Shown: piece after piece, positions 16,830-25,591 of the stretch
How positions within the stretch are numbered: the stretch's first letter is position 1
How the letters are laid out: the number at the start of each line of letters is the position of its first letter
DNA from: Myxococcus eversor
GTDB taxonomy: Bacteria; Myxococcota; Myxococcia; Myxococcales; Myxococcaceae
Direction of reading: 5' to 3'
Assembly (NCBI RefSeq): GCF_010894455.1
Contig: NZ_JAAIXY010000009.1
Location: forward strand, 62,001-126,000
DNA length: 64,000 bases
The notes under the pieces: model-generated
Told to the model about the DNA's origin: nothing
The model's input: the letters and a program-made list of their open reading frames with translations, nothing else
Database searches by the model: none
Translations under genes and position numbers: made by a program

Positions 16830-19800
16830 ATGTCCGAGGGCATGATTTTACTGAATGTTTCGCGGTTGGGTCGGTTTGATTCATTTTCGCGAGACTCGGG
16901 GTTGTCTGAACTGTGGGCTCGTCAGGTGGAGGCGCGGCCGGAGGCCATCGCGCTGCGGCAGGGGGTGAAGCGCGTCACGTACGACGCGCTGAATCGGCGC
17001 GCGAGCCAACTGGCGGGAGCGCTGCGAGACCTGGGCGTGGGGGAGGAGACGCCGGTCGCCGTGGGGCTGGGGCAGGGCATCGAGGCGATTGTCGCGCAGG
17101 TGGCGCTCTGCAAGCTCGGCGCGACGTGTGTGCCCGTCGACCTCCAGCACCCGCCGGAGCGCATCGCCTTCGTGTTGAAGGACAGCGGCGCGCAGGTGCT
17201 GCTCACGGGGACGCTGGCGGACGAGGCGCGCTGTGGTGAGGGGCCCGCGAAGCGGCTGTGCCTGGAGCGTGACGGAGCCCAGGTCGCGGGGCGGTCCGAC
17301 GTCCTCGTGGCGCCGCCAGGCGATGGGGGGCGCAGGACGCATGTGCTCTACACCTCCGGGACGACGGGCCGGCCCAAGGGCATCGAGCTGGTCGCGCGTG
17401 GCATCCGCCGGATGGTGGTCGACACGGATTACGTGTGCATCGACTCGACGGACCGGGTGGCTCAAATCTCCAACCACGCGTTCGACGCGGCGCTGTTCGA
17501 GGTCTGGGGCGCGCTGCTCAACGGCGCGTCGCTGGTGCTGCTGCCCAGGTCGAGCGTGCTGGACGCGACGGTGTTTCGCGACGCGCTGCGGGAGACACGC
17601 GTCTCCGTGCTGTTGATGACGACGGCGCTGTTCAACCTGGTGGCGCAGGGCTGCCCGGACGCCTTCGGGCAGCTCAAGTATCTGTTGGTGGGCGGTGAGC
17701 GCGCCAATCCGCGCACCTTCCGCGCGGTGTTGGAGAGCGGGCCTCCCGCGCACCTGCTCAACGTCTATGGCCCCACCGAAGGGACGACCATCACCACCGC
17801 GCACGAGGTGACGCGAGGGGACGTGTTGTCAGGCTCCGTGTCCATCGGCCGGCCCACGCGCTACACCCAGGCCTTCGTCCTGGGGCCCGACTTGCGTCCG
17901 GTGGAGCCCGGCGGTCCGGGGGAGCTGTGCATCGCCGGAGCGGGGCTGGCGCGCGGCTACCTGGACCGGCACGAGCTGACCGGGGAGCGCTTCCCCATCG
18001 TCTCGGAGCTGGTGCCCGGATCGCCGCTCCGGCTGTACCGGACCGGGGACCTGGCGCGGTGGCGGGAGGACGGCACGCTGGAGTTCCTGGGGCGCGCGGA
18101 CTTCCAGGTGAAGCTGCGCGGCCATCGCATCGAGTTGGAGGAGGTGGCCCGGCTGCTGCTGGAGAGCGGCCTGCTGTGGGATGCGGTGGTGACGCTCCAG
18201 GAGCGCGCGGACGGCGAGAAGTCGCTCGTGGCCCATGTCGTTCCGAAGACGCCGTCCGCGGGCACGGGCACCGCGCTCCAGGACGCACTGCGCGCCCGCG
18301 TGCCGGAGTACATGGTGCCCGCGCGAATCCACGAACTGGAGCGCCTGCCCACCACGGTGAATGGCAAGGTCGACCGGGACGCGCTCCCGTTGGAGTCGTC
18401 ACCGCGAGGCACGGCCGGGCCCGCCGCGTCGGGCTGGGCTCCCGAGGACGCCCTGGCCGGGGAGGTGGGCGCGGTGTGGGCCGAGCTGCTGGGGCTGGAG
18501 TCGCCCTCGCTGGAGGATGACTTCCTTCGCCTGGGTGGAAACTCGCTGCTCGCGGCGCGTCTGGTGATGCGGCTGCGCGAGCTGTACGGCGTGGGGTTGT
18601 CGGCGTACTCGCTCTACGAGGCGCGCACGCTGGCGGCGTTCCTGGACGTGGTGCGGCGGGCGCGCTCCGGCGTGAGGGAGCCTGAACGCGCGGAGGACGG
18701 ACCGGAGACGTGGCGGGCGGATGCGCGACTTCCCGAGGACCTTCGCCTGTCCACCGGGCAGCCCGCGCTCAGCGCCGTCCCGTTGGAGGTGATGGACCGG
18801 GTCTTCCTCACGGGGGCGACGGGCTTCCTGGGGGCCTTCCTCCTGAGGGACCTGTTGCGCACGACGCGCGCGCGGGTGGCCTGCCTGGTCCGCGCCCGGG
18901 ACGTGGAGACCGGATACACGCGGCTGCGTCAGGCCCTGGAGAAGTACGGCCTCTGGGAGGCGTCCTTCGTGGGGCGGCTGCAGCCGGTGCTGGGAGACCT
19001 GGGCTCTCCGTTGCTGGGCCTGTCGCCCTCGGAATTCCACGAGCTGGCCGCGCGCGAGGAGGCGCTGTTCCACGTCGGCGCGCATGTGAACTACGTGCAG
19101 CCCTACTCCGCGCACCGGGCCGCCAACGTGGATGGGACGACGGAGGTGTTGCGGCTGGCCATGCAGGGCCGGCCCAAGCCCGTGCACCACATGTCCACCA
19201 TCGCCGTGTTCGGCCCCACCGGGTACTTCAACGGCCTCGCGCACGTGCGTGAGGACGAGGACCTCGACGCCCATGTGGAGTGCCTGCGCTACGACATCGG
19301 CTACTCGGCGAGCAAGTGGGTGGCGGAGCAGCGGGTGTGGGAGGCCGCGGCGCGCGGTGTCGCGGTGAGCGTCTACCGGCCGGGCTTCATCATGGGCGAC
19401 AGCCGCACGGGCGTCGGGAACGCCGACGACTTCGTGGCCCGCTTCATCCGGGGCTGCATCCAACTGGGGGCCGTCCCGGACCTGCCACGGCAGCGCAAGG
19501 AGTTCGTCCCGGTGGACTTCGTCAGCCGCGCCATCCTGGGCATCGCCTCACGCGAGGGCGCGGTGGGCAAGGCGTACCACCTGGTGCCGCCGCGTCCCGA
19601 GGACTCGGTCGACATCAATGACTTCTACACGCTGCTGGACCGCTGCGGTCATCCCCTCCCGCGCGTGTCCTACAAGGAGTGGGTGGGGCGGCTGATGCGC
19701 GACGCGCGCGTGGCCGACAACCCGCTCTGCCCGCTGGTGCCCATGCTGTACGAACAGGTCTACGCGGGCGAGGCGACGCGCTGGGAGCTGTACGAGGACA

Positions 19801-19934
19801 TGCCGGTGTACGACGCGCACAACACACTCCACGCGCTGGAGGGGGATGACGCCGGCTTCCGGAAGATGGATGAGGAGCTGCTGGGGCGCTACCTGGCGCA
19901 CTGGCAACGCCTGGGGCTGCTCCCGGCCGCCTAG
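16830..19934 (+). CDS. Stand-alone NRPS-like A-T-R enzyme (adenylation, carrier, thioester reductase)
   Basis: A 1034-residue enzyme that activates a carboxylic or amino acid, loads it on its own carrier and releases it by NADPH-dependent reduction. The adenylation domain (about 25-525) has YTSGTTGRPKG (174-184), NHAFDAALFEVWG, NVYGPTEGTT, RTGDLARWREDG and the NGKVDRD lysine loop. The carrier site is LGGNSLL with Ser572 for phosphopantetheine. The reductase has the Rossmann LTGATGFLG (660-668) and the catalytic pair Y825-x3-K829 in YSASKW. There is no condensation domain, so this is the Lys2/CAR-like layout giving an aldehyde or alcohol. Pocket residues read roughly D-A-F-x-L-G-V-T-I-K, suggesting a hydrophobic substrate (tentative). 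The start at 16830 follows GGAGG. No tailoring or PPTase gene is nearby. Confidence 0.9.
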   Translation: MSEGMILLNVSRLGRFDSFSRDSGLSELWARQVEARPEAIALRQGVKRVTYDALNRRASQLAGALRDLGVGEETPVAVGLGQGIEAIVAQVALCKLGATCVPVDLQHPPERIAFVLKDSGAQVLLTGTLADEARCGEGPAKRLCLERDGAQVAGRSDVLVAPPGDGGRRTHVLYTSGTTGRPKGIELVARGIRRMVVDTDYVCIDSTDRVAQISNHAFDAALFEVWGALLNGASLVLLPRSSVLDATVFRDALRETRVSVLLMTTALFNLVAQGCPDAFGQLKYLLVGGERANPRTFRAVLESGPPAHLLNVYGPTEGTTITTAHEVTRGDVLSGSVSIGRPTRYTQAFVLGPDLRPVEPGGPGELCIAGAGLARGYLDRHELTGERFPIVSELVPGSPLRLYRTGDLARWREDGTLEFLGRADFQVKLRGHRIELEEVARLLLESGLLWDAVVTLQERADGEKSLVAHVVPKTPSAGTGTALQDALRARVPEYMVPARIHELERLPTTVNGKVDRDALPLESSPRGTAGPAASGWAPEDALAGEVGAVWAELLGLESPSLEDDFLRLGGNSLLAARLVMRLRELYGVGLSAYSLYEARTLAAFLDVVRRARSGVREPERAEDGPETWRADARLPEDLRLSTGQPALSAVPLEVMDRVFLTGATGFLGAFLLRDLLRTTRARVACLVRARDVETGYTRLRQALEKYGLWEASFVGRLQPVLGDLGSPLLGLSPSEFHELAAREEALFHVGAHVNYVQPYSAHRAANVDGTTEVLRLAMQGRPKPVHHMSTIAVFGPTGYFNGLAHVREDEDLDAHVECLRYDIGYSASKWVAEQRVWEAAARGVAVSVYRPGFIMGDSRTGVGNADDFVARFIRGCIQLGAVPDLPRQRKEFVPVDFVSRAILGIASREGAVGKAYHLVPPRPEDSVDINDFYTLLDRCGHPLPRVSYKEWVGRLMRDARVADNPLCPLVPMLYEQVYAGEATRWELYEDMPVYDAHNTLHALEGDDAGFRKMDEELLGRYLAHWQRLGLLPAA

Positions 19935-20566
19935 CGACAGACGCGCGTCTTCATGCCGCAGGGGATGTCGAAGCTGCCCGCGACGCGGATGTTGCGGACG
20001 GTGACGCCGGGCTTGTTCGCCGAGTCGTGCGTCCGGGCGTTGAAGGTGAAGGTGCCCGCGACGCCGGTGCTGTCGAAGCGGGTGAGCACCAGCACGCCCG
20101 GCTCGGTGAGCATGTAGTTGATGCCCTTGAGGCGCAGCGCCACGGGGAGCTGGCCGCGCTTCTCCTCGAAGGTGACGAGCGAGTACGTGCCCGGCTTGAA
20201 GGGGACGCTCTCCTTCGTGTTCGTCCCGGGGAGGATGCTGAGGCTGCCCAGCGCGCCGTCCGAGGCGCTGATGCAGTGCAGGGACAGCGGGCCCACCAGG
20301 CCCCCGCCGCGCGCCGCCTGCTTCTCCAGGTCGGCCTGCGTCTTGTTGGGGGTCTTCTTGGACTTGCTGGCGACCTTCGCGAGGAGCTGACTCATCTCCT
20401 CCGGTGACACCCAGTGGTCCGAGGTGGCGGATTGGGTTCCGCCCTGGCCCGTGAAGGCCATCTGCACGCCGCCCATCACCCGGACCTCGCAAGTGCCCTC
20501 GCGCTTCGCGGCGAGCGCGGGCAGACAGAAGAGGAGCGCGAAGGCGACGGTGGCGGCGTGTCGCAT
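19931..20566 (-). CDS. Exported protein of unknown function
   Basis: A 211-residue protein with a signal peptide (MRHAATVAFALLFCLPALAA). The mature part begins with TCEVRVMGGVQMAFTGQGG, has a Lys-rich helical insert (about 70-95) and a C-terminal beta-rich region with three further Cys, ending CGMKTRVCR. I do not recognise it; the alternating strands suggest a small beta-sandwich in the periplasm. Its stop codon overlaps that of the A-T-R gene in the sequence CTAG. It is followed, 69 bases upstream of its start, by another exported protein on the same strand. Confidence 0.68.
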   Translation of the reverse strand: MRHAATVAFALLFCLPALAAKREGTCEVRVMGGVQMAFTGQGGTQSATSDHWVSPEEMSQLLAKVASKSKKTPNKTQADLEKQAARGGGLVGPLSLHCISASDGALGSLSILPGTNTKESVPFKPGTYSLVTFEEKRGQLPVALRLKGINYMLTEPGVLVLTRFDSTGVAGTFTFNARTHDSANKPGVTVRNIRVAGSFDIPCGMKTRVCR

Positions 20567-20635
20567 GACGGCGAGCCCTGGGCAGGGGGCGACCTGGGTT
20601 GCGGGGCGCCCGGTGGAGTCCAGGACTCTAGAACG

Positions 20636-21442
20636 TCACGGCGCCGGTGAGGCGCTCTTCGGGGCGCTTCCATCCGGCGGCCGGTCGATTTCCTCGGCGG
20701 GGAAGTTGGCGGCGGCTTCCAGGTAGCGGGGCGGTTGGACCTTCCGCCGCTCCCTGCGGTTGAGGTCCTCCGGCTCCACGAAGGTTGGCTCCGCGCCAGC
20801 GGCCTGCTCCACGCGGGCCCCGTCGCAGAAGTGCCACGTGGTGCCGCCCGCCAGGCCCTGGCGGGCGTAGAACACCGTCGCCTCGCCCACCTTCGGGTTG
20901 GCCGTGCACCACGTGCCGCGCGCGGTGCTCTCGCGCTGGGGCGTCTCTTCCTTCCACTTCTCCTGGGCCGTCCGCAGGGCCGCGGCCGCGAGCACGGCGT
21001 CGGACTCGGCCAGCCGCGCCCGCGCCTCCTTCAGCAGCTCCTGGCCCCGGCGCGAAATCTCCGGGAAGGCGCCCTTGTCCTTGAACCCGCAGCGCGCCAG
21101 GCCCCGGAGGTTGCCCTCGTGGACGTCCAGCACCTTGGGCAGCGAGGCCTGCGCCTCCTTCAGGAGCTCTACCTGCTGCGCGTGCTCCAGCGCGCGGGGA
21201 TTGGAGAGCTGCTCCGTCCCGTTGACGAAGCGCGCCAACAGGCCGTTGACCGCCGTCAGCTCGTCATTCAGCCAGCGCTGCTCGGCGTCGCACGGGTCGG
21301 ACTTGGCGCCGCCATAGTCGCGGAAGTCCGCGCGAGACATTCCCAACGTGTAGTGCTGAACCGGGGGCGCGGGCCGTGACGCGCACGCCGACAGCGCCGT
21401 GCCCAGGGCTGTGAGCAGGACTCTCCGACGAAGTGACTTCAT
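20636..21442 (-). CDS. Lipoprotein of unknown function
   Basis: A 268-residue lipoprotein: MKSLRRR, then a hydrophobic core and lipobox ALGTALSAC. The middle is helical and charged (about 70-190, possibly coiled coil). Then comes a compact motif with WCTANPKVGEATVFYARQG and WHFCDGARV, whose paired Cys probably bond, and a Pro-rich tail. The WCTANPKVGEATVFY part also looks like a conserved domain of myxobacterial lipoproteins, but I cannot name it. The ATG at 21442 was chosen over an in-frame ATG at 21475 because GGAG lies five bases upstream and the signal peptide then has a normal length. Confidence 0.7.
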   Translation of the reverse strand: MKSLRRRVLLTALGTALSACASRPAPPVQHYTLGMSRADFRDYGGAKSDPCDAEQRWLNDELTAVNGLLARFVNGTEQLSNPRALEHAQQVELLKEAQASLPKVLDVHEGNLRGLARCGFKDKGAFPEISRRGQELLKEARARLAESDAVLAAAALRTAQEKWKEETPQRESTARGTWCTANPKVGEATVFYARQGLAGGTTWHFCDGARVEQAAGAEPTFVEPEDLNRRERRKVQPPRYLEAAANFPAEEIDRPPDGSAPKSASPAP

Positions 21443-21529
21443 GGCGCTCCAGTCTGCCATGTAGTTTGCGTGCAAACAAACCAGGACGGAGACTGGAGCG
21501 CCGTTCGTACTGCGAGTGTACGGGAGTGA

Positions 21530-21802
21530 TTAAAGCGGGCAGATGATGGGTCCGCGGCTGCCGCAGACATTGCGCTGGATGAACCAGTGGTTCAGCTCCG
21601 CGCTCCAGTACGAGGCCATCTGGATGCCGCTGTTGCAGCGGACATACGGGCCCGGGACGAGGCAGTGGAGGTCCTCGTTGTACTCCAGGGCCGCCTGGCT
21701 CTCGCCCAGCGCCGGGGCCTGCTCGTCGAGTTCCGCCTCCACGCCGCCACAGCCCGTGAGCAGCGCTCCGGCGACCATCAGTCCCTTCAGCCAGTTCCGC
21801 AT
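21530..21802 (-). CDS. Small lipoprotein of unknown function
   Basis: A 90-residue lipoprotein with signal MRNWLKGLMVAGALLTGC (Cys18) and a linker to about residue 40. A 50-residue domain with four Cys follows: HCLVPGPYVRC, NVCGSRG and IICPL. The start ATG at 21802 has AGGAGGG nicely spaced upstream. Short proteins of this type are common in myxobacteria; the function is unknown. It lies 87 bases before the start of the neighbouring 268-residue lipoprotein gene on the same strand. Confidence 0.7.
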   Translation of the reverse strand: MRNWLKGLMVAGALLTGCGGVEAELDEQAPALGESQAALEYNEDLHCLVPGPYVRCNSGIQMASYWSAELNHWFIQRNVCGSRGPIICPL

Positions 21803-22041
21803 CCGTCCCTCCTGGTGGATTGAATCGGGGGGTTACGCAGATACAAAAGTGACTGGGATTCATTTGTCGCGAGGCGGCGTTCCGCTTCTTGTCGATGGGG
21901 TGGGGGAGATGGTTGTCCGGTGAGGGGTATCCAGGGGTTGGAGGGGGCCGGCTGGGAAGTTGGAGGAAGGGCGCCGTTCTCCGGACCAGGGCGTGTGTTC
22001 CACGCGTCCTGGAGCCTGGAACCTGGAACCGGAGATGCACG

Positions 22042-24315
22042 ATGCGCGAACGGAAGGTCTTGCCGAGAGGCTCGTTGCTGGGCGCCCTGTTGCTGTCGCT
22101 GCTGTGGGGCCCGGGCTGTGGTGACACTGGAGTGCTTCCCGCTGTCGAGGCGGGCCCTCCCGAGGAGGGGGCGGCGGAGGAACTGGACGGGGACTTCGTC
22201 GCGGTGCCCCGGACGGTGGGCGCGGAGGTGAAGCGCCAGGCGGAGCAGAAGCTGGAGGGCGTGGTGGAGGACTCGGGCACGAGCTTCTACCTGGCCATCC
22301 GCAAGAGCGAGCTGGGGCGGCGGTGGTTCCTGTCCGCGTACCTCACGCAGAACCACCCGGGGGGCGTCTACTACAACGCGGCCAGCTCGCTGGGCACGCG
22401 GGTGGTGAGCTTCAAGGAGCAGAACGGGAAGCTGTTCGTCCTGGACGTGGATGACCGCAAGGTCATCAGCGACGTGTTCGAGCCCCAAGTCCTGGTGGAG
22501 GCGTACCCCATCGTCACGGACCATGCGCCGTTCAACCGGCGCCGGGGCTCGGACAAGTACGTGCTCATCGACCCGGCGGCGGGGTTCAACCGCTTCGGGG
22601 TGATGGGGGACTTGAACGCGGGCCTGTCGCAGGCCCACTTCCAGGTGGAGCTGAGCTTCGCGCAGCGGCTGCGGCCCGTCGCCGATGGCGTCACCTTCGA
22701 GCAGGTCTTCACCGGCTACTCGAACCTGCCCGACGACCTGGCCCACTACTTCCTGGAGGAGAACCCGTTCCGCACGTCGGGCACGTTGAGCGTGGCGCTG
22801 CGGCGCTACCGGGAGAGCCCGGGCTACGTGCCCACGCCGCCGCCGGACGTGGAGCACTACTTCCTGAGCCAGGAGAAGCTGATTCCCAACACCGGCAGCT
22901 ACACGGAGCAGGTGGCCTCCAAGTGGGCCATCTACCCGGGCATGACGCCCATCCGCTGGAACATCACCTCCAGCATCCTCACCGTGCAGAATGACCCGCG
23001 CTTCCAGGAGTACGACGTGGTGGGCGCGGTGAAGCGGGGCATCGAAAACTGGAACACGGCCTTCGGCTTCACGGCGCTGGAGGCGGTGGTGGCGGACGGC
23101 TCGCGCGACTTCGGCGACGACGACAAGAACTCCCTCATCTTCGACCCGGACCCGTGGACGCCGTTCGCCTTCGCCAACTGGCGCTCCAACCCGAACACCG
23201 GCGAGGTGCGGGGCGCCAGCGTCTACGTGAGCAACATCTGGCTGGAGACGGCGCACCTGGACTTCGAGGGAGACGTGGACGCGCTCGCCGCCGAGCGGCC
23301 CGTGCACCCGCTGCGCCTCACGTGGTCCGGAATGGGCGGCCAGTCCCTGTGTGACATGCGCAAGGAGGCCCGGGTGGCCAGCACCGAGGCCGCCGGACTG
23401 GCGCCGCCGGGCACGCCGCTCACCAAGAAGCAGAAGGTGGAGGCCCGCCTCACCCAACTGGTGCTGCACGAGATTGGGCACACGCTGGGGCTGCGCCACA
23501 ACTTCGCGGGCTCCAACGTGTACGACGGCAGCGCCGCCGGACTGCGCTCCAGCTCGGTGATGGACTACACCTCGGACCTGGACAGCGTGTACGGCGACAT
23601 GCCGGGGCCGTATGACGTGCAGGCGGTGCGCTACCTCTATGGCCTGTCACCGGACCTGCCCACGTATGACTTCTGCACGGACCCGGACACGCGCGTCGAC
23701 CCCACGTGCAACCGGTATGACCGCTTCGACGAGCCGCTGACGAAGTTCTACGTGCCCGCCTTGCACCAGGCGCTGGCTCAATTGACGGCCGCTTCATCGG
23801 CGATGTACCCGCGGCTGGCGTACCTCTTCAACACGAGCGCCAACTCGGTGTTCCAGTTCGTCCGGGCGGGGGATGCCTCGACGCAGGTGCTCGCGTACCA
23901 GCTCGCGCTGCAGACGGTGCGGCCTCCGCTGGTGGTGCCGCCGGGGGCGCCCGCGCTCCATGCGCAGCGCGCGGATGACCTCGCGCGGCGGCTCTTGTCC
24001 CGGCTGTATCTGGACCCGGCGGCGGAGCGGGGCGTGTTCGCCGCGAACCCGTCCAACGCCACGGCGCTGCTGTCCGCGGTGCTCACGGACGTGCAGGCGA
24101 TTCTGTTGAACACGGATGGGGTGCGAGGCTACGCGTCGCGCAGGACGATGGTGGACATCCTGAAGGCGCAGCAGACGCTGGCGTCGTACTCCACGCTGGT
24201 GTCGGCTCGGGACACGCTCACCGCGCGGCTTCCGTCCCTGGGCGCGGATGACCGCTTGCAGACCGCGGACCTGATTGCCCGCATCACCGCCGCGCTGTCG
24301 CCGTACTACCGCTGA
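22042..24315 (+). CDS. Exported zinc metalloprotease of the metzincin type
   Basis: A 757-residue exported protease. The active site is HEIGHTLGLRH (476-486), the full HExxHxxGxxH zinc motif of metzincins. Downstream VMDYTS supplies the methionine of the Met-turn. The N-terminal half (SKWAIYPGMTPIRWNIT and the like) and the spacing match the large met-zincin proteins with DUF5117/DUF4953-type domains, common in Bacteroidota and myxobacteria. The signal peptide ends in LLWGPGCGD; Cys26 could be lipidated, though the lipobox is poor. The start at 22042 follows GGAG. As a predatory soil bacterium's exported protease it may digest prey or matrix protein, but this is inference. Confidence 0.85.
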   Translation: MRERKVLPRGSLLGALLLSLLWGPGCGDTGVLPAVEAGPPEEGAAEELDGDFVAVPRTVGAEVKRQAEQKLEGVVEDSGTSFYLAIRKSELGRRWFLSAYLTQNHPGGVYYNAASSLGTRVVSFKEQNGKLFVLDVDDRKVISDVFEPQVLVEAYPIVTDHAPFNRRRGSDKYVLIDPAAGFNRFGVMGDLNAGLSQAHFQVELSFAQRLRPVADGVTFEQVFTGYSNLPDDLAHYFLEENPFRTSGTLSVALRRYRESPGYVPTPPPDVEHYFLSQEKLIPNTGSYTEQVASKWAIYPGMTPIRWNITSSILTVQNDPRFQEYDVVGAVKRGIENWNTAFGFTALEAVVADGSRDFGDDDKNSLIFDPDPWTPFAFANWRSNPNTGEVRGASVYVSNIWLETAHLDFEGDVDALAAERPVHPLRLTWSGMGGQSLCDMRKEARVASTEAAGLAPPGTPLTKKQKVEARLTQLVLHEIGHTLGLRHNFAGSNVYDGSAAGLRSSSVMDYTSDLDSVYGDMPGPYDVQAVRYLYGLSPDLPTYDFCTDPDTRVDPTCNRYDRFDEPLTKFYVPALHQALAQLTAASSAMYPRLAYLFNTSANSVFQFVRAGDASTQVLAYQLALQTVRPPLVVPPGAPALHAQRADDLARRLLSRLYLDPAAERGVFAANPSNATALLSAVLTDVQAILLNTDGVRGYASRRTMVDILKAQQTLASYSTLVSARDTLTARLPSLGADDRLQTADLIARITAALSPYYR

Positions 24316-24334
24316 CGCGGACAGACTTGGGGCT

Positions 24335-24365
24335 GGGAGCGGCCCGTGCGGTGTGGGCCGCTCCC
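24335..24365 (+). terminator. Terminator hairpin after the metalloprotease
   Basis: GGGAGCGGCCC at 24335-24345 pairs perfectly over 11 bases with GGGCCGCTCCC at 24355-24365 around a nine-base loop, 19 bases after the protease stop codon. A strong G+C stem without a T-run. Confidence 0.7.
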
Positions 24366-24509
24366 GGTGCGGGTCGAACCCGGGCCCAGCCCGGGGGGCC
24401 GGTCAATGCCTTGCGGTGGGCGGTGCGGACGGTTGTCTTGATTTACTGGCGGGTGGCGGTGAGCCTGTCTTGCCTGTCTACGTCTGGTTTTTCAGGCAAG
24501 AGAGAAGAC

Positions 24510-24992
24510 ATGATGAAGGAATTCAAGAGCCCGCTCTGGTTGCTCCTGTTCTCGCTGATGCTGGCGCCCGATGCCTGGGCCTCGGGTGGCAAGGGAATGA
24601 CGTGGGGGACGAGTGGCCACGCCGCCGGGGTGGACCATGTGGGGTGTCTGAATTGCAATCCCTATACGGGGGACATGGTGTGCTCGGCCGTGCTGCCCGT
24701 GCTGTGTATCAAGCAGGACGGCTCGCCTGTCCCGCCGGGCATCACCCCGGACTTCTACAATGGCTGGGCGAAGGGGAACATCGCCACCACCCTGCCCGTG
24801 TCGGGGACGTCCCTGACGAGCCTGGTGGTCGCAAACCAGATTTGCGCGAGTGCTTTCGGCACGGGGTGGCGCATGGCGGAGTTCCATGACGGCAGCGGCG
24901 GCTGGAGCTGGTTCGCCTATGGGAACGTGCGCTCTGACCTGCGCTACTGGACCTACATCAACGACCAGAATGGCAACTGCTGGAACCCGTAG
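24510..24992 (+). CDS. Small secreted protein of unknown function
   Basis: A 160-residue exported protein. The signal peptide is KSPLWLLLFSLMLAPDAWA, cut before SGG. The mature part has Cys in GCLNCNPYTGDMVC, LCIKQDG, ICASAFG and GNCWNP, and a Trp/Tyr-rich C-terminal half (GWRMAEFHDGSGGWSWFAYG). The CGTG/GWRMAEFHDG stretch recalls the fibrinogen/C-type-lectin-like patterns of secreted carbohydrate-binding domains, but I cannot assign a family. It is flanked on both sides by strong hairpins, so it is probably transcribed alone. Start ATG-ATG at 24510. Confidence 0.68.
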   Translation: MMKEFKSPLWLLLFSLMLAPDAWASGGKGMTWGTSGHAAGVDHVGCLNCNPYTGDMVCSAVLPVLCIKQDGSPVPPGITPDFYNGWAKGNIATTLPVSGTSLTSLVVANQICASAFGTGWRMAEFHDGSGGWSWFAYGNVRSDLRYWTYINDQNGNCWNP

Positions 24993-25012
24993 TCCTTCAC
25001 GGGGGAATCGGG

Positions 25013-25039
25013 GCGGCGCGCGAGCACCCTGCGCGCCGC
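25013..25039. terminator. Bidirectional terminator hairpin
   Basis: GCGGCGCGC at 25013-25021 and GCGCGCCGC at 25031-25039 around a nine-base loop; three more pairs (one G-T) extend the stem outward. It lies between the small secreted-protein gene and the convergent biotin-carrier gene. Confidence 0.65.
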
Positions 25040-25054
25040 TCCCGACGAAGGCCG

Positions 25055-25564
25055 CTACTCGACGATGACCAGCTTGGCGTTGTTCTCCACGGTGGTGCCT
25101 TCCTTGGCGAACAGCTCGGTGACCTTGCCCGCCTTGGGGCTCTTGAGCTCGTTCTCCATCTTCATGGCCTCCACCACCACCAGGCCCTGGCCTTCCTTCA
25201 CCTCGTCGCCCACCTTCACCAGCACCTTCACCACCTTGCCGGGCATGGGCGCGGTGACGAGCTGCTTGCCCTCCACGGAGAAGGCGGCCGTGCCCGCGCG
25301 CAGCCGCAGCCGGCGCTCGTCCGCCACGTCGAAGCGGCTCACCTGCCCGCGCAGGAGCACGCCGACCTCGTCGCCGCTCTCCTCGAACTCGGCGCTGTAG
25401 GACTGGCCGTCCACCAGCATGCTCATGGTGCCGTGCTCCAGCGCCAGCGCGTCCACCTGGTAGGTGACGCCGTTGACGGTCAGCTTGTACCTGTCGCCCC
25501 CGAGGGCCTCCAGGTCCACCGGCACCGCTTCCTTCTGTCCCTGCTGCTTCGTGAAATAGCGCAT
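25055..25564 (-). CDS. Biotin carboxyl carrier subunit of an acyl-CoA carboxylase
   Basis: A 169-residue protein whose last 75 residues form a biotinyl/lipoyl domain. VEAMKMENEL carries the biotin-accepting Lys135, and TAPMPGKVVKVLVKVGD is the matching first hairpin. The first 90 residues are a linker region that docks on the biotin carboxylase (VNGVTYQVDALALEHG), as in the carrier end of propionyl- or acetyl-CoA carboxylase alpha chains. Carried carboxybiotin is passed to the carboxyltransferase encoded at 31894-33456. The gene starts 27 bases after the biotin carboxylase stop and is surely co-transcribed with it. Confidence 0.9.
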   Translation of the reverse strand: MRYFTKQQGQKEAVPVDLEALGGDRYKLTVNGVTYQVDALALEHGTMSMLVDGQSYSAEFEESGDEVGVLLRGQVSRFDVADERRLRLRAGTAAFSVEGKQLVTAPMPGKVVKVLVKVGDEVKEGQGLVVVEAMKMENELKSPKAGKVTELFAKEGTTVENNAKLVIVE

Positions 25565-25591
25565 GGAAGTCTCGTGAGCTCGGGGGTGGGG

